DNA from: Trichobilharzia szidati | Lineage: Eukaryota; Platyhelminthes; Trematoda; Strigeidida; Schistosomatidae | DNA: 64,000 nt | Direction: 5' to 3' | Assembly: GCA_944472155.2 (NCBI GenBank) | Contig: OX235271.1 | Span: 27,164,977-27,228,976 of the forward strand | Shown here: positions 43,911 to 57,600 of the stretch, in pieces | How the letters are laid out: each line of letters starts with the position of its first letter | Position numbering within the stretch: position 1 is the first letter of the stretch | Notes under the pieces: model-generated | What the model saw: the letters and a program-made list of their open reading frames with translations, nothing else | Database searches by the model: none | Told to the model about the DNA's origin: nothing | Made by a program: the position numbers and the translations under genes

Positions 43911-45259
43911 TTAGTCAAGCAAGAAGAAAGTGGGTAGACACCAAGTTTTAACTTAACGCCAACATGTGATCATCAATATTCAAGAACCCACCCTGCGTAG
44001 GAGAATCGAAATAAAAGTTCTTAATGCTTAACGCCTATAAATGAACTGAAACCGAGAGCTTTCCTCTTTGAGTCATAACATAACTTCAGACTTATAAGGT
44101 TTTGTAACAGGAATGTTGAGACAAGTTTAACTTCTACTCTACTGTAGAGTGTGCGTCAGCACGAAGTAAACTGTACATCTTCAGCAAAACATTATCCATA
44201 TTGTAGGGGAATGCTTACTAGTGGCAGCTGGAGACGAGACTAAAGGTGCACCCAGTGGTATCATAGTAACCAAGAATCCTACAGATAAATCAACCGAAAC
44301 TTAATAAAATAGATAGGACCCTGATCTTTCTCAATGTCGCATGACTTGAGAACAGTTCAGATGTTCAATTCAGCCTTCCAGAACCATTTGAGCACTAATG
44401 TGGTAAGTAACTGGGCCTTCAAATTAAAGTATCCACTAGATAGAGATCGAAGTCAGCTTGTATTGTTTGAGTGCTTAGCATTATTTATGTGGCTTTCTTC
44501 AGACACGCTATTTCAGCCAAAAATATAGTGTATAACATGTAAAATCCAATATCCAGTGTCGTTTTTATAAACTAGTGTAAACTAAACTGGTTTCTATGTG
44601 CCCATTTCTTGGATGTAAGGCAAACGTTGCTGGACTTTAGTAAACCTCCGCTTAACGCATCCCGCCACTAGACTGTGCTAGCTTCGATTGTCTGTAAGAA
44701 GAGTGGTTCTGGGTTTGGTTGTATGTGGTTTGTAGTATGCCGTGTGTTAAGGTCGTGTCGCTGCCGTGAGTGCAGTTGATCTTGTCACCCCTTAATCGTG
44801 TGGCGTGGTCCAAAAGAGAAATAATTATTAAAATATACATAATTGGTATAGATTATTTGAATTTATAAAAGGCAAAAACGCACAAACAGATAGATAATGA
44901 AATCCACATGTATATATACAAAAATATAGGTGAATTAATGGGCAGAATAGTCAGAAGAGTACAATAAGGGAGAATGGACAGAAGCAAATAGACGAGTTGG
45001 GATGTATGTCCATTAGTAGTGTTATTTTTAGGGGCGTAGACCGTTTGAACGCAGTCCTTGCGTCGCCATAGGATTGTCCAGATTCCGCTGACTTGCATCA
45101 GCACCTAATAAGATGCTCTAATTGGGACTCGGAATTTTCGAACGAGCGCCTAGAGGCAATTCTTAACAATTTTTATTGCAATAATTACACAATTCATGAC
45201 GTCATTGCACCTGAGAAAATTCTTAGCTTCAAATTCCCCCAAAGCAATTTTATTCCGAC
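43911..45259. other. PHB1 upstream flank
   Basis: Should contain the PHB1 promoter on the minus strand. No confident TATA box or other element can be named. An AT-rich block with TATATATAC is at 44908-44920. Confidence 0.35.
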
Positions 45260-45415
45260 ATACCAATTCCTAATTGTAATTTTTATTAATTTGACCCTTA
45301 ACCGGAAATTATTCTGAAACTTTCCTATCCATCTGATATAAATACACGAATGTACAGCCTAGATGATGACTTCGTCGAAAAGAAAATTTTCTTCGCTGCA
45401 ATTGACTTTTTAATA
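45260..45415 (+). mobile_element. solo PLE tail fragment
   Basis: CCAATTCCTAATTGTAATTT ... CTTCGCTGCAATTGAC is nearly identical to 710-862 but has no upstream PLE ORF. It retains the hammerhead-like motif. Confidence 0.7.
45355..45398 (+). ncRNA. hammerhead-like fold, second copy (candidate)
   Basis: Identical to 811-854 over the whole fold, including the extra base in the CTAGATGA core. Predicted cleavage follows 45394. Confidence 0.4.
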
Positions 45416-45539
45416 ACTCCTGTGACCCAGTGTGTATATTGCGACATCGTTTAGGAGAAGCCTACGAAAGCACTCAATAAAATACTACAGATATCATTAC
45501 TTATCATCATTAATAACCATTGCTTCCCTTCTCGCTAGA

Positions 45540-47290
45540 ATTCAGGAGTGAAAAAATATAAGCCCCAGGAACAAAAAATACGGGCCATTCAGGCACCGCA
45601 TAACCCAGGAGAAATAGCCGAACTTTTCAAAAGTAGGTTAACAAACTCCAAAACAGCCTATCCAAAAATAATATACTTAGGCAGTATTGCTTACAAGAAT
45701 ACTAAGGTGATGTGTGAACTGTTTAGCAACCACTTTGCCAGACTATACACCTTGGAGAACGCACGTAAAACAGAAAAATGTCTGAGTGACATACTTTCAC
45801 CATGCAGGGGATCGATGGAGCTGTCGCAAATATTAAGCTTAGTAACACTTTATCCAGATGGTATATCTTCCATCCTGCTGAAAAATGGTGGTAATTACAT
45901 GAATTTACTCCTGCCCAAGTTATACTCAATCTCACTGAGAGAGAGGACATCCACTACATGCTGGAAGAAGTCATATATTGTACCTATCCATAAATACGGC
46001 CTATAGCCGATCCAACTACTACCACCCCATCAACATCACGTCTGTAGTTTCATATGTAATGCAAAAGATAGTAAAGACTCAAATCATTCAGTACTTGCTT
46101 TCAGATGACCTACTATCCCCATCCCAACACGGTTTCTTCAGTAGAATGTCATACATAACTTGACACTTAGATTACTTCGACTATATTACACAATGTATTG
46201 ATGATGGTCGTTCAGTAACAACACTATCTCTCGACGTTAGCAAAGCCTTTGATAAAGTCCCACATATCAGACTCGTAACAAAACGCCAGTCCTACGGAAT
46301 AACTGGAAAACTCAAATGGATAAATTCTTTTCTCACAGAGAGAGCAATTAGTCAAAATCAACCACCAGGTGTCTTCGTCAAAGCCGAGAACCAGTGGTGT
46401 AATACAAGGAAGTGTTCTTGGCCCTATTCTACTCATCTTATCCATAAACGGCATAGTCCCTGTGATCGAGTATGGCAAGCCACACTTCTTTGCAGATGAT
46501 CTCAAGATAGTATATGATTATGGGCACGATACCATGAGCGTCGAAAATAAGATCCAACATGACTTAAACAATCTAGGCGGTTGGAGCGAAAGATGGCAAC
46601 TGACTTTCAAACCAGACGAGTGCGGTATAGCCCACTTTGCAGGCTAGAAACCAAGAATGTGCCCATATATGTACGGTAAGCTCTTCTCAAAACTGAGCAC
46701 AGACACAGATCTCGGGATAACACACTCAGATTTAACCTCTTGCGAATAAGGTAATATCTGGTTATAAACTACTTACTGGCTTTGTACTGCGTGACTTTTA
46801 CACCCAAGAAGCAAGATTAGCCAAACAAAAGACATGTATTCTCCCCAAACTCGCATATTGTCCTCTCCTTTTTAGTAGCCTGAGGTTTGCAGACCGAAAA
46901 AGGTCGAAAGTGTCCAGAGATTCCTCACGACACGCCCAATAGGGTTTGAGCAACAAGTGGAACATGCTGACACGTGTATACGACTGAAATTAGAACCCGT
47001 ATGGTTAAGGAGGATGAAGTGCAACTTATTTCTACTCTTCAAAGCCATTGGGAAATATTGTTACGGCAACTCATCCATAACGTGGGCAAATATCTAATGA
47101 TGTCAGCTGTGAAACTAAGACTACCTTCTCAAAGTGGCTACCCACAGAAAATTCATTAGGGTAGACTTTTCCACCAGCATGGAGTGACTTTTACTCACTA
47201 AATGGTAAGAGCATGACCACAGAAAACTAATACGAATATTTCTCTTGAATAACATAGAAATGGCTTGGCTTCAGCGCTCTTAATTGTGAT
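45540..47290 (+). mobile_element. CR1/jockey-like LINE remnant, plus strand
   Basis: Pieces in order: linker (GEIAELFKSRLTNSKTA), RT motifs after frameshifts (SNYYHPINITSVVSYVMQKI at 45990-46060, LDVSKAFDKVPHIRLVT at 46218-46275, GVIQGSVLGPILLILSINGI at 46396, FFADDLKIVYDY at 46489), and a C-terminal block (RLKLEPVWLRRMKCNLF, near 46990). There are at least five frameshifts or stops. Confidence 0.75.
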
Positions 47291-47592
47291 CAGTATTCCG
47301 TTTGTCATCTATATCATAAGTGAGAGACTGTTTTATTAAGAAATCGAACGTTGTTTCAATTGCCAGATGAGTGGCCATGTAGGTAACAATTCTAGATTGC
47401 TAACCAGATGCAACCATTCCAGCTTCAGAGGGAGCTGCTATAGTAATAATAAAAGTATATTCTCATATTTTTTATACCAGGGGGGCTGGCTTACAGGCAT
47501 CGTCAGTGTGTTAAGTCATGTGTACATGCAGTAATCCTACTAACAGTTACTCAAATACACAATGATATATATGTAGGACAAAGTAATGAAGT

Positions 47593-47825
47593 GCGTCGGT
47601 GGCACAGCGGTATAACGCTAGGCAACCACGCAGGTGGTCCGCGTTCGATCCCCGGCCGACGCACTCCTTCACCACGCTAAGCCAGTAATAACAGTGGTAA
47701 AGAGGGAAGGTTGAGCATGAGGCTGGCAACCCCATCCCTTAAAAATAAACAACACTGCTTTCGAAACTTCAAAGCCATAGCTTGAAGTCCTGTGCTTCAC
47801 TGAGTACGTAAAGGAATAAATGACA
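47593..47825 (+). mobile_element. SINE-A, long-body type, best-preserved tRNA-like head
   Basis: At 47597-47663 the head starts GCGTCGG and ends CCGACGC, seven of seven acceptor pairs, with B-box arm CGCGTTCGATCCCCGG. The body GAGCATGAGGCTGGCAACCCC ends near AATAAATGACAAAAT. Pol III A and B boxes are recognisable. Confidence 0.75.
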
Positions 47826-49119
47826 AAATAACAAATATAAAAGGCAACGAAACAATATCGGTTAAGTCCCTTTACGTAGGTAGGAGCAATGCACACGGCA
47901 AAATTCTAGTCGACATCACTTTTTTAAATTTGGCCTACCATACTCTTTCAAATCTAAGGATGTAATGATGGCTGCCAACATAAACTCAAATAGCACTAGC
48001 TACGCGTTAGTTTATGTGAGGTCCACGATTGTCCTACTGTCAAGTACCTGTTTGTAGCGAAAATTTGAAAGTTTCTGGATATCTGTTTAGACATAGGTCA
48101 AACGAACAAGGGTCTTGAAAACAGGTTTAACATTTTTATTATTCTCCCTGACTTCAAACCGAATAAATGAAATGCCGAACTCTAATGGACATTTCACTGG
48201 TTCATAAAGACATCAGGACTAAGAGCTATACTTCAAAGAGTGTTTAGGAGTCCAGCTACACATCTTCGCAGGATTGTGGGTCGTTTAATTTATCGACCTA
48301 TACTAGAAATAGCTTTAGTGGTCGTTATTCTGCCACTTATAACGACAGACTTATGTCATGTTCATACAACTCACTGACTCTCATATTGTCCTATCAGTCA
48401 AAGAAGAACATAATACTTAAACTTCTAAGGGATCAAGGAAGTTGGGCAAGTTGTTTTTACCTCATCCGTTTCCCTGTCAATTTGTTCGTCTATGTTGAAT
48501 GGAACACACTGCGCTCACTTGGATTTTCAAGGGACAGGGGCTCGGCAGCTGCGTAGTGGTGTCATTGTGTACCTCTAAACTTCTTGGAAATCAGTTAGTC
48601 ACGCTGTTTGAAAGACTTCTAGCCTGCTTCTGGTCAGCTTCAACTGGAAATAACACTCTTAACCACTGTGTGGCCATCCATCCGGCTAGTTATGAGCTTT
48701 GGCAACACTGCTTGCTTACTCTCAAGCCTGACCCACTGAGTCTGTTAACCAGACTGTTCATAACACCAGATTAACCGGTGAAGGAAGGATATAACTCTTA
48801 CTTTTAGGTCCTCCTTGAATTTTCGGCAGTAATGAACTTATTTTGGTGCCACTGTATTGTCAGCCCCATGTCTAACCTCCCTTCTTTTCTGGACTTACAG
48901 CCAGCTAGTAAAATAGGTGCCATTAACCATATTTCGGGTCCTCTCAGGAGTATGAACGCACGGCCCTACAAAGGATAGAACCTAAGATTTTCAGACTATG
49001 AGACACCCAGGTTCCTACATCAGATTCTTAGACTGAGATCCTAATTACTCAGCTATCGCAGCGGATATATGATGCCATCACGGGCAAATAATTCAAAGTG
49101 GTAAGCTCGCCAAAAGCAC
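47826..49119. other. intergenic, no clear feature
   Basis: 48950-49060 looks like a decayed reversed SINE (GGATAGAACCTAAGATTTTC ... CTCAGCTATCGCAG). Other frames have no recognisable motif. Confidence 0.35.
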
Positions 49120-50340
49120 CTGAAGTGAAGACAGGAGTAATAGAAGGCTGCTCATCGTACCCAACAACATATCTAATTGTGATGCATTAGGTCGTCCGTC
49201 AGACTGTCAAAAATGAGGGGAAGGACACATATCGTGTTGACGAAAGGCCCAAAGAGGATCTGGATTTAGTCGATGGTTCATGTCTCACAAGCGAAAATCG
49301 ATAAGTTGGCAAAAGAGACGGTAAATACAGGACTTCAGGTGAACATGCAGGTGACCAAGGCGAGAAAGACTGCTAACCAATAACAGCAAGCACCAACCAC
49401 CATCAATAACAATAGGTTTATTCTGAATGATGTCTACGTAATGTCCAGAGATTTCAGCAGGGTTTATTGCATGAGATTTTCTCATCATCTGAGATCTTCG
49501 AATGAAAGAGTAGTTTTCAGCAGATCATGTGACGGAGTTTTATCTGCTACGAAACGCGATCCAGTCCACTACGATATCTCTTATTTTATTTCCTCGAGAA
49601 ATACACGACATTTTGTTGAATGCCAGTTACGGAAAGTTCAGCAGTGCTATTCGTGAATCAAGGATACCACTGAGCAGCGATCATCTCATATACTGGTATA
49701 AGCTCCGATTAACAATAACACTTTTTCACCTCATGTTTATTAAAAAACTTGAGAATCAGCAAGTTTCAAATGTTCTGAATACTCGCCACAGTAAAGATTA
49801 TCATTAGAGGCCATACATTTCAGCAAACCGAATAGGAGAAATTTTATGCGAAACACAGGTGGAGGTATTTTTGGTAGCCCTAATTTTAAACAGGTAGCAA
49901 TCTAATAGAAGTCATCTCTTTCACTTAAATGGCCAGCATCGTTCCTGCTGCAGGTGGTACGAATGATGGTGTCAAAGCCAGCGAGGGTTGGGAAAGCAAG
50001 ACAGTCACTTTTAGCTCCGAAACCAGTGTATAGATGCCAACCACTTAGCAAATAACACAAGGTCAAGGTTTCAAACAAGGAAAGCATTTCCGACAGTCTC
50101 CTGAAGTTTTCCGGCAATAGATTCCTTCTCGATTCTGAATATCAGACAGCTTGCCAGAGAGAATGAATCTTATCGCAGAAAATGCGGAAAGGCGGGCTAT
50201 AGTCAGCTGAACGAATGGAATGCTTCTTTATGGTAATGTCGTAATGTGCCAAATAACTCCGCCTGTTTCCCCCTTGAAAACCAACCACTACTGAGAAAAT
50301 TACATTCAAGCTCAAGAACCTCGTTTAAATCCTCTTGGTC
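49120..50340 (+). mobile_element. LINE-1f, old, split by an unidentified ~475-bp segment
   Basis: 49130-49420 aligns with the RT part (GTGAAGACAGGAGTAATAG ... ACAAGCGAAAATCGATAAG), and 49905-50340 continues with the EVISFT-type segment and C-terminus. 49425-49900 has no LINE homology and is an inserted or converted stretch of unknown nature. Confidence 0.55.
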
Positions 50341-51889
50341 TGGAAGATCGTCTTTGGTAATGCGTTATGAATTCACTAGTGAAGCAAGTCATACAAACAC
50401 TTTCAATCGACTCATTTGAAAATAATGTCGAAACTACGCTGTAAAGAAAATCGGGGAATTATTACAGATTGAAAGTCTGCCATGTCTAATAATCCATTAA
50501 ATGTAAACTAAAAAATGAATGAACCCACATCTCGATAACTCAACGGCCGCCTATTGTGGAAGTATTTTTACAAATTTAGGAAACTTTATAAGACTTGAAG
50601 TTTCTACGTTTGCTATTTAAACATGAGTTGGCACTCTGTTAAGGATTACAACGAAACATTTCGGACAGCACTTTTAAGCAACCAGTTTATCTGTACTTGT
50701 ATTCATGACAGATAGCGGTGGATTTAAAGCCGCTTCGTAATTTAACTGGTAATCGTTATTTAGTCCTTGAGGATATTTTTTTATTCGTCTAAAATGAAAT
50801 ACAAAAGAAATGGGATTTAATCTGTAACAATTTATTGCAAAAGTTCATACTCTGACGGAGAGGAATGTCATCAAAGGAACATGTAATACATATGTTGGAA
50901 GTTCTCAAATTTTAATTGCTTGTAAAATTTTTCCTAATTCTATGATATAAAACTAATAAAAGCAAAGGAACTGAGAATAACTAGGGCCAATTTTTTTAGT
51001 TTATTAGGCTTTTTTAAGTTTTTACCCTTCGATATTTTTAATGAGTCATTACTATCTACTGATGTGTTTCCTACTCATACTAATCCACTGCATTAACACA
51101 TTATGAAGTTTCGAAGAGTTATTGTGTGTTTCATTCGATAAACGATCAGTGAATTTACTTTGCGATCATATATGGAATATTTTAGTAACGAGCATCGGAG
51201 AAAAGTGGAAAACATTTGTTTTCGAATGGTATTCCAAGGAATTTAAACTATCATGATTGGTCTGAAGTTCCACATGCTCCACGAATTTTATAAGAGGCGT
51301 AATCGTATTTATATTCCCTCCCTATTTCGTTGGGAGAAAAAGGTTCTGGCTATCTTAGTTTGTTTGGAACATTTTTAAGCCATTTGGTTTACTTCCTAAG
51401 GATACTTTAATTCAATTGTCATCTTTTTATAAAGTGACCAAAATGTTCCATTTAGAAGATTTCTTGCCCATTCGATATTAAGAATGAGAAGCGTCAGATC
51501 AAAAACTGACTGAACAATTCTGTGAGCGTTAAGGATGAAAGGTATAAACTTATGCAGGCTCTAAGAATAACCTTTTGTTTGGCGAGCTTTATCCATACTT
51601 GTTTTTACGCAAAATGTAGCTCAGAAATAAATAAATAATTACTTTTTTGAAATAGGGACATTATGATAAATTTGCGAATTTTATGACAGATTAACTATTA
51701 GATATACCTGCACTCATTTGTCTCTTTTAGTCCGTCTTCTAAGAAGCAATCTGCATCACATTTCAAATAAGTAATACTCTAAGTAATTTGGAATAATCGC
51801 ATATCATTTGTAGGCAGGATGTTCCGGTGTTCTATAGATTAGTATACTCAAGAGACTTTATTCGGTTATGACCGAAGATTAGTTAAAGA
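50341..51889. other. intergenic, repeat-poor
   Basis: No repeat or convincing gene; the longest repeat-free stretch in the window together with 52079-53740. Confidence 0.4.
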
Positions 51890-52078
51890 ACAAGTGCGTC
51901 GGTGGCACAGTGGTTAGGACTCTCGCCGACTATGCACATGGTCGGGGGTTCTATCCCCTGCCGGCGCACACCCGATATCAAAGGTCGGCCTGCGAAATTT
52001 GGGCTACCGATATCATATGCTGAAAATTCCATACTTGTACCAAAAATACAGTGTGGTTTCAAGCTATAATCAAAAAAA
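51890..52078 (+). mobile_element. SINE-A, short-body type
   Basis: GTGCGTCGGTGGCACAGTGG head and GGGCTACCGATATCATATGC body, ending CTGAAAATTCCATACTTG ... TCAAGCTATAATCAAAAAAAG. Close to 7090-7292. Confidence 0.75.
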
Positions 52079-53739
52079 GTTGGCTACGGTGTATAGTGAC
52101 ACAACTCAGTTCAGTTCAGTTTATTTTCTATAGTGAATTTCCTCTAATACACTGCAAAAAATAATAATTTGTCCACCATAATACACATTTTCGAGATTAT
52201 GTCTAGTTTACAGTACAATCTTTTAGACTGGTGACTATGAAGGAAAAGTCTCAGATAGAAGCATGTCATCGTTCATTGTCCCTTACGTTTGTCTCGCTGG
52301 ATTTCGCAATGATAAATTAAAGCTAATATAATAAAAATAGTCAGAAGTTAATAGCTCTTTTCAATGTTCATTTGTAAATTTGAAACGAAGTGTTAAATTT
52401 TGTTTTTAAAGTATTATGAATATAGTTTGGAAACCAAGACACTTTGTCGTAACTCTTATAAGAATATAAAGGCTAAAATGAACGTTTGAGAATAGCTAAA
52501 GGCTAGTTCACAGAATCTTTCCAATTTATCCTAAAAGCATAATAACTAGCAGTTATACTTAATTAAAAAGTTTAGTGGCTGGAGTTTCTCTTGTGATCTG
52601 TTAGACAGATATTTTAACTGATACTTCTGAACAATTTTTGGTTCTCATGAACATCTAAAAATAACTTTTTGTTCCTTTATTTGTAGCTTATTTTTATTGT
52701 CACTGTCTTCGGTGTACAACTATTGGTTCATTATAATAAAGGTTTTTGTATTTCCCGATGCATGGAAAACAAAACGATATTGTTTTTACTAAGTTTAGTC
52801 AGTTATACCTCCTTAAAATGAGGCGGATAGAAGCCGACGCTGCTTAATAATGGCCGACATATTTCAGCGTGGGAAGATAAGTTTTGCGTCTTCATCCGGC
52901 TTCTCTGAGATACTCTTGACTTATTGAAATGAAACTACAATGAAAGTCTTCTAGAAACTGACTATTTCTTACATTACTTTAGAAATGCTTTAGTGTTCAC
53001 TCTGAAACATAGTGTTGGAATTTTAGTTATCCGGGGTTTCAAGATCTGTGCATTTCATCTCAAGGCAGTCTGGTGCACGAAGAATTAGGCAGTGCACACA
53101 CACCAAGGCCTTGTAAATTTTTTCCCTTATATCAAGTTTTATTCCTTGGTTTCTACTAAATTAAACTAGACTTTTGTTTTACTACTTGCAGAGGTTGTCT
53201 GTTGGATAGAGTAACTCAGTGAATCAATCGTATAAGCCTCTTTTTTCGCTGACACCGCCTAAATAGTAATTTGTTTCGATACACATCACGTTTAGACTTG
53301 TCTTCGCAAAAACCATCCTACATATTACGTATCTATTTTCTAATCCTATGTAATTTCGTTTCTGTGCCCCTTGTGATTGATATTGACACCTTAAAGTTTT
53401 CATATCAACTTGAAAATCACTATCACCTTTAATCTCCACTCGTCATTATGTTGAATTAAATAATAACTGTAACGATACAAATTTATGCATATATGTGCGA
53501 TCTTACTGCTTTTGAGAATGAAATCGCCAAAATGATATCTTTGCTAAACTTCCTATTTTCTTCAGAATGCCTCAGTGGCTAAGCTACTGTGAAACTAGCG
53601 ACGATCTTACTGTATATGAAGATGTTTCTGACATCTGTAGTTAGTTTTAAATCTGTTCCTGAGAAAGACTTTGTAATGATGATAAAACATGCAAACGCAT
53701 TATGATTTATAAAGTTTTATTATCTATGGTTATCCCCTC
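52079..53739. other. intergenic, repeat-poor, upstream of DGK-like gene
   Basis: No feature recognised. Possible promoter-proximal DNA for the gene at 54552. Confidence 0.35.
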
Positions 53740-54125
53740 TGTTAGCTGAGATGATAATAGGCTGGAAAAAAGTTAAGGATGGTTGAAACAAAATATGACA
53801 TCAATCCATTATATCCGTGACTTTTATTTTGAGTTACGTAGGTAGGTGTAAGCTGCTTGGCTGAGGTACTCCAGACCTTAATAACCAACGGCTTGATATG
53901 GTTAGTGACACGACCCAAAACCGTTCTCAATGGCACAGCTGCATTTACATTTTTTGAACTTCCAGATCCATCTTACCTTCATCATTCTTCAAGTAATCAC
54001 GCTTTTTTCCGTACATCTCCCTTTATTGCAGTTATTTTAAGTTTCTTATCCACCTTTGCATCATGTGCGAAGTGTAGCAACTTGAATTTCTTCACTTCTG
54101 TGCAAACGTCTACATTAAAAACTTA
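53740..54125 (+). mobile_element. LINE-2f-related 3' end, old, plus strand
   Basis: Decayed UTR (GAACTTCCAGATCCATC ... GTAGCAACTTGAATTTC ... TGTGCAAACG) resembling 37060-37385 and 63240-63535. Confidence 0.5.
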
Positions 54126-54551
54126 GTAAATCAAATGTCCCTGAAGATTTTCCTTCATTTCGTAGCTTTATTAAATGGGTGAATTTTACCTGACCATAAA
54201 ATTTATTTGATTTGACTTTCGGAAAATAATTACCTTGACATAACTTTATCTCAATAAAAAATTCACACTGAATTTATATTATTCTCTGTTTTTCAGATTT
54301 ACAAATCCGCTTTATCGGAGATAAATGTTTCAATTACTAAACAACACAAAATGAATGTGATATGTTGTGACTGTCTTATTAAATGTTAAATTACTCCCTT
54401 CTTGGATTTATTTTCAAGGAAATAATAAGAATATTGTAGACTTTTACTGTAACAAGGAGTATAAAACTTGAAGATTATAATTTACATATATGCTTAAAAT
54501 CAAGTGTTATACTTACTATACTCATGATTGATTTAATCAAACTTTATCATA

Positions 54552-54643
54552 ATGGATAGTTTTACATCAGAGACTGAAGCAGACTTAATTCCATCGAGTG
54601 GATCAGCTTCGGAAGAAGATGACAAACAAACATCCAGTTATAA
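54552..54643 (+). CDS. DGKQ: DGK-like exon 1 (start codon)
   Basis: 30 codons plus AA; donor TATAA|GTAAGT. First ATG after an in-frame stop. The acidic SASEEDDKQTSS region has no fold. Confidence 0.65.
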
Positions 54644-57600
54644 GTAAGTAAATTACTATTATTTTTGAATTAGAATATATCAAAGATATGGCTATGTTTA
54701 AGGATAAGAAGTTTCTCATGTGTTGGGGAACCATCAAATGAGAAATGTATAAATTGAATGAGAAGTCCCAGGTATGATAAGAAAGTCACTAGTGACCAAA
54801 TATGAGATGAAGTTGTCTCAAATTTTAAGGGGAGTCGTGACCAGAGGGGTCCACCAAGTTGAACGTGAAGACAAATACTCATGCATAACATTGGATGACG
54901 GTTGCATCATTTATCGCGAATTGTCAGAAATTGGAATTCTCGGGCTGTTGGATTTCGTACGAGTATTTGAACGGTCTATGGGATCGCTTTGTAGTCTGGA
55001 GGTCCTGCGTTCGATCGTTGGCGGTAGAATCACTCGTGCGCACTGATGAAGAGTTTCAAGGAAGGACGAAATAACTATCCAGTACTCCTTGGTTTTCAGT
55101 GTTTCCGTAAATGAAATCAGTTCATGAAAAATCTTGAAAGATACATGAAAGTATTTGTTATGGTTAGGGACAAGAAATTTCTTATGTCTTGTTGAGCAGT
55201 TTACAAATTGAACGTGAAGGCTAGAATATGATAGAAAATTTATTCACAAAAGTCTCAAACTTCTGTCTATCAAGGAGTTCTGGTTATTCGTTAAGGTATC
55301 CGTACCAGTCGGTCAACACAGTGTGCTTTGTTAATGGAAGTAAGACTGAATTAGAAGAAAGCTAACACAAATCAAACCAAAACATATCACTAGTCTGTGA
55401 AGCTATAAATTGTTGTTCTGAGCCATGCAGTAAAATGTGGAGCTGGGGTTCATTGTTTGAAGCGTTGTACTTTCAACTAGCAGGTGCCAGGTTCGCATCC
55501 ATCTTTTTCTACTTCAGCTTGTGCTACTTGGTATTATCATTATCCGTTACACAGCAAGATTGGTGAATAGCCTGGTAAATGGAAAAACTCTGTCGTGCGT
55601 AGCTCAGCTTATACATGTATTCCCAATCTATGGGAAAGAATTTTAAAATTACATATTAAACCATAAATCAATCAGGTAGGTAGGCAGGAAGCTTTGCATT
55701 TAAGTTTCACGCTCGTGAAAACTCGTCAGCAACGTACTTGACCTCGAACGAAGTGATTTCACCTGTGAGATTTGAACCGGCATCACATGATGAGTGGTAC
55801 AATCAGAGACCTTACCACTGAGATAGTTGGACTTACAACTGACTTCCTCTAGAAATAAGTAGTGGAATTTAAGTTTGATCATGGATTGATATCATTTAGA
55901 AAAACATTGAAAACTAGGAAGTACTAAACAGATGCTCCGTCATAGCTTTGAACTCGTCAACAGCACACATCCATAACCACACCGCCAGTGTTTTAACCCA
56001 AGACCTTCAGGCTATGAGGCAAGTTCTCAAACTATCCAGACACTGGAACGGAATCTAATTGCCCATGTATCCTAACTTCTGTCAATTCGCTATTTTTCGC
56101 ACCATCACAAGCCAGTGTCGTCGATGAGTGTTTGTCCTTATGGACTCCACTGATCATAACTTCTCACTAGAACTCCAGACAACTTTGTTTCACGGCCATT
56201 TTTTTCTAGCTGATATCAATCTGTGATCAAACATAAATCTAATCAAATCTCTATAAACTAAACACTTGAAAATTAATAGAATTTATTCAGCACCAATTTC
56301 AAAGACTAGACATATGATACTGCTTACTCCCTAATGGTTATAATACTAATTTATTGATGAATAATGTGCGTCGGTGGTATAGTGGTTAGGATGCTCGCCG
56401 GCCATGCACATGGTCTGAGGTTCGACCCCCGGCCACCGACGCACTCCTTTACCTCGCTAAGCCAGAAATAATGCTGGTGAAGAGGAAAGGTTGGGCAGGA
56501 GGCTAGCAACCCCATCCTATAGAATAAACACTGCTACAGAAACTTCAAGCCACTAGCTTGAAGCCATATGTTCCACTGGGGAACGTGAAGGAAAAAAAAA
56601 TTTGATGAATAATACGTCGATTGAACGTTCCCAGGATCTGTTAGCCATCTGTTAACCTTTTCTTGTTTAGAAATGATATTACGAAATGCGTTGTATCCGT
56701 GTATTACTTTTTCTTAAAATTTCAAATTTTAAGGTCGTAACAGTCTCTTGTATAGACAGCAAAAGAGAACAGGTCATAATGTTTTCTGTGTAAAAATAGG
56801 TTTTCATTCAGAACAAGTGTGTGAACACCTGTTATCTGCTTATATTTTTATACAGAAAAATGAATACAGATTTTCATCAGTGGTTAATTAAGCAAAATGA
56901 TGTGTGCACACATGTGTTAATTAGTTGTATTTCCAATGAGAATTCTGTTTCTTCGAATTGATAATTATTAAGAGAATTTTGTCGGTACAACGCAGTAACT
57001 GAGAACAGTTGAATTAGTCCTGTTTGACTGTTTTTTTTGGACCTAAATTCTCGGTCTGTTTTGATATGTCAACGCCTAGTACGGACGCTTCAACGATATC
57101 TAGATGTCGGCTGGCAGTGTATTTCATCCTGTTTGAGATTCGTTATTTAGATGTATTTGTGCACCGAAAAATTGACAGTGTTCCCATCGAAACTCGAACG
57201 GGGTACTCATTGTTTTAAACGACACAATAGGCGATTCTCGTGATCCATCGGCCTAGTGGACGACACTTTGTCACCATCAATGGTTAAGTTTATAGAGTAC
57301 TGGAGAACTGCTCTATATATGATGAAAAGGAACCGTTGTTTAGAGGTATTCTAAAATGGCAAATATATGATAACTAGTGTATTTTTTTCTTTCCTGCACG
57401 TTCCCCAGTGGAACATAGGGCTTCAAGCTAGTGGCTTGAAGTTTCCCTAGCAGTGTTTAATTTTTACAGGATGAGGTTGCTAGCCTCATGCCCACCCTTT
57501 CCTCCTTAGCGAGGTAAAGGAGTGCGTATTTATATAAACACATCACTAATTATTATTGTTGTTCCCTTGGATTCTTAGTAGTACATAGGACTTCACCAGT

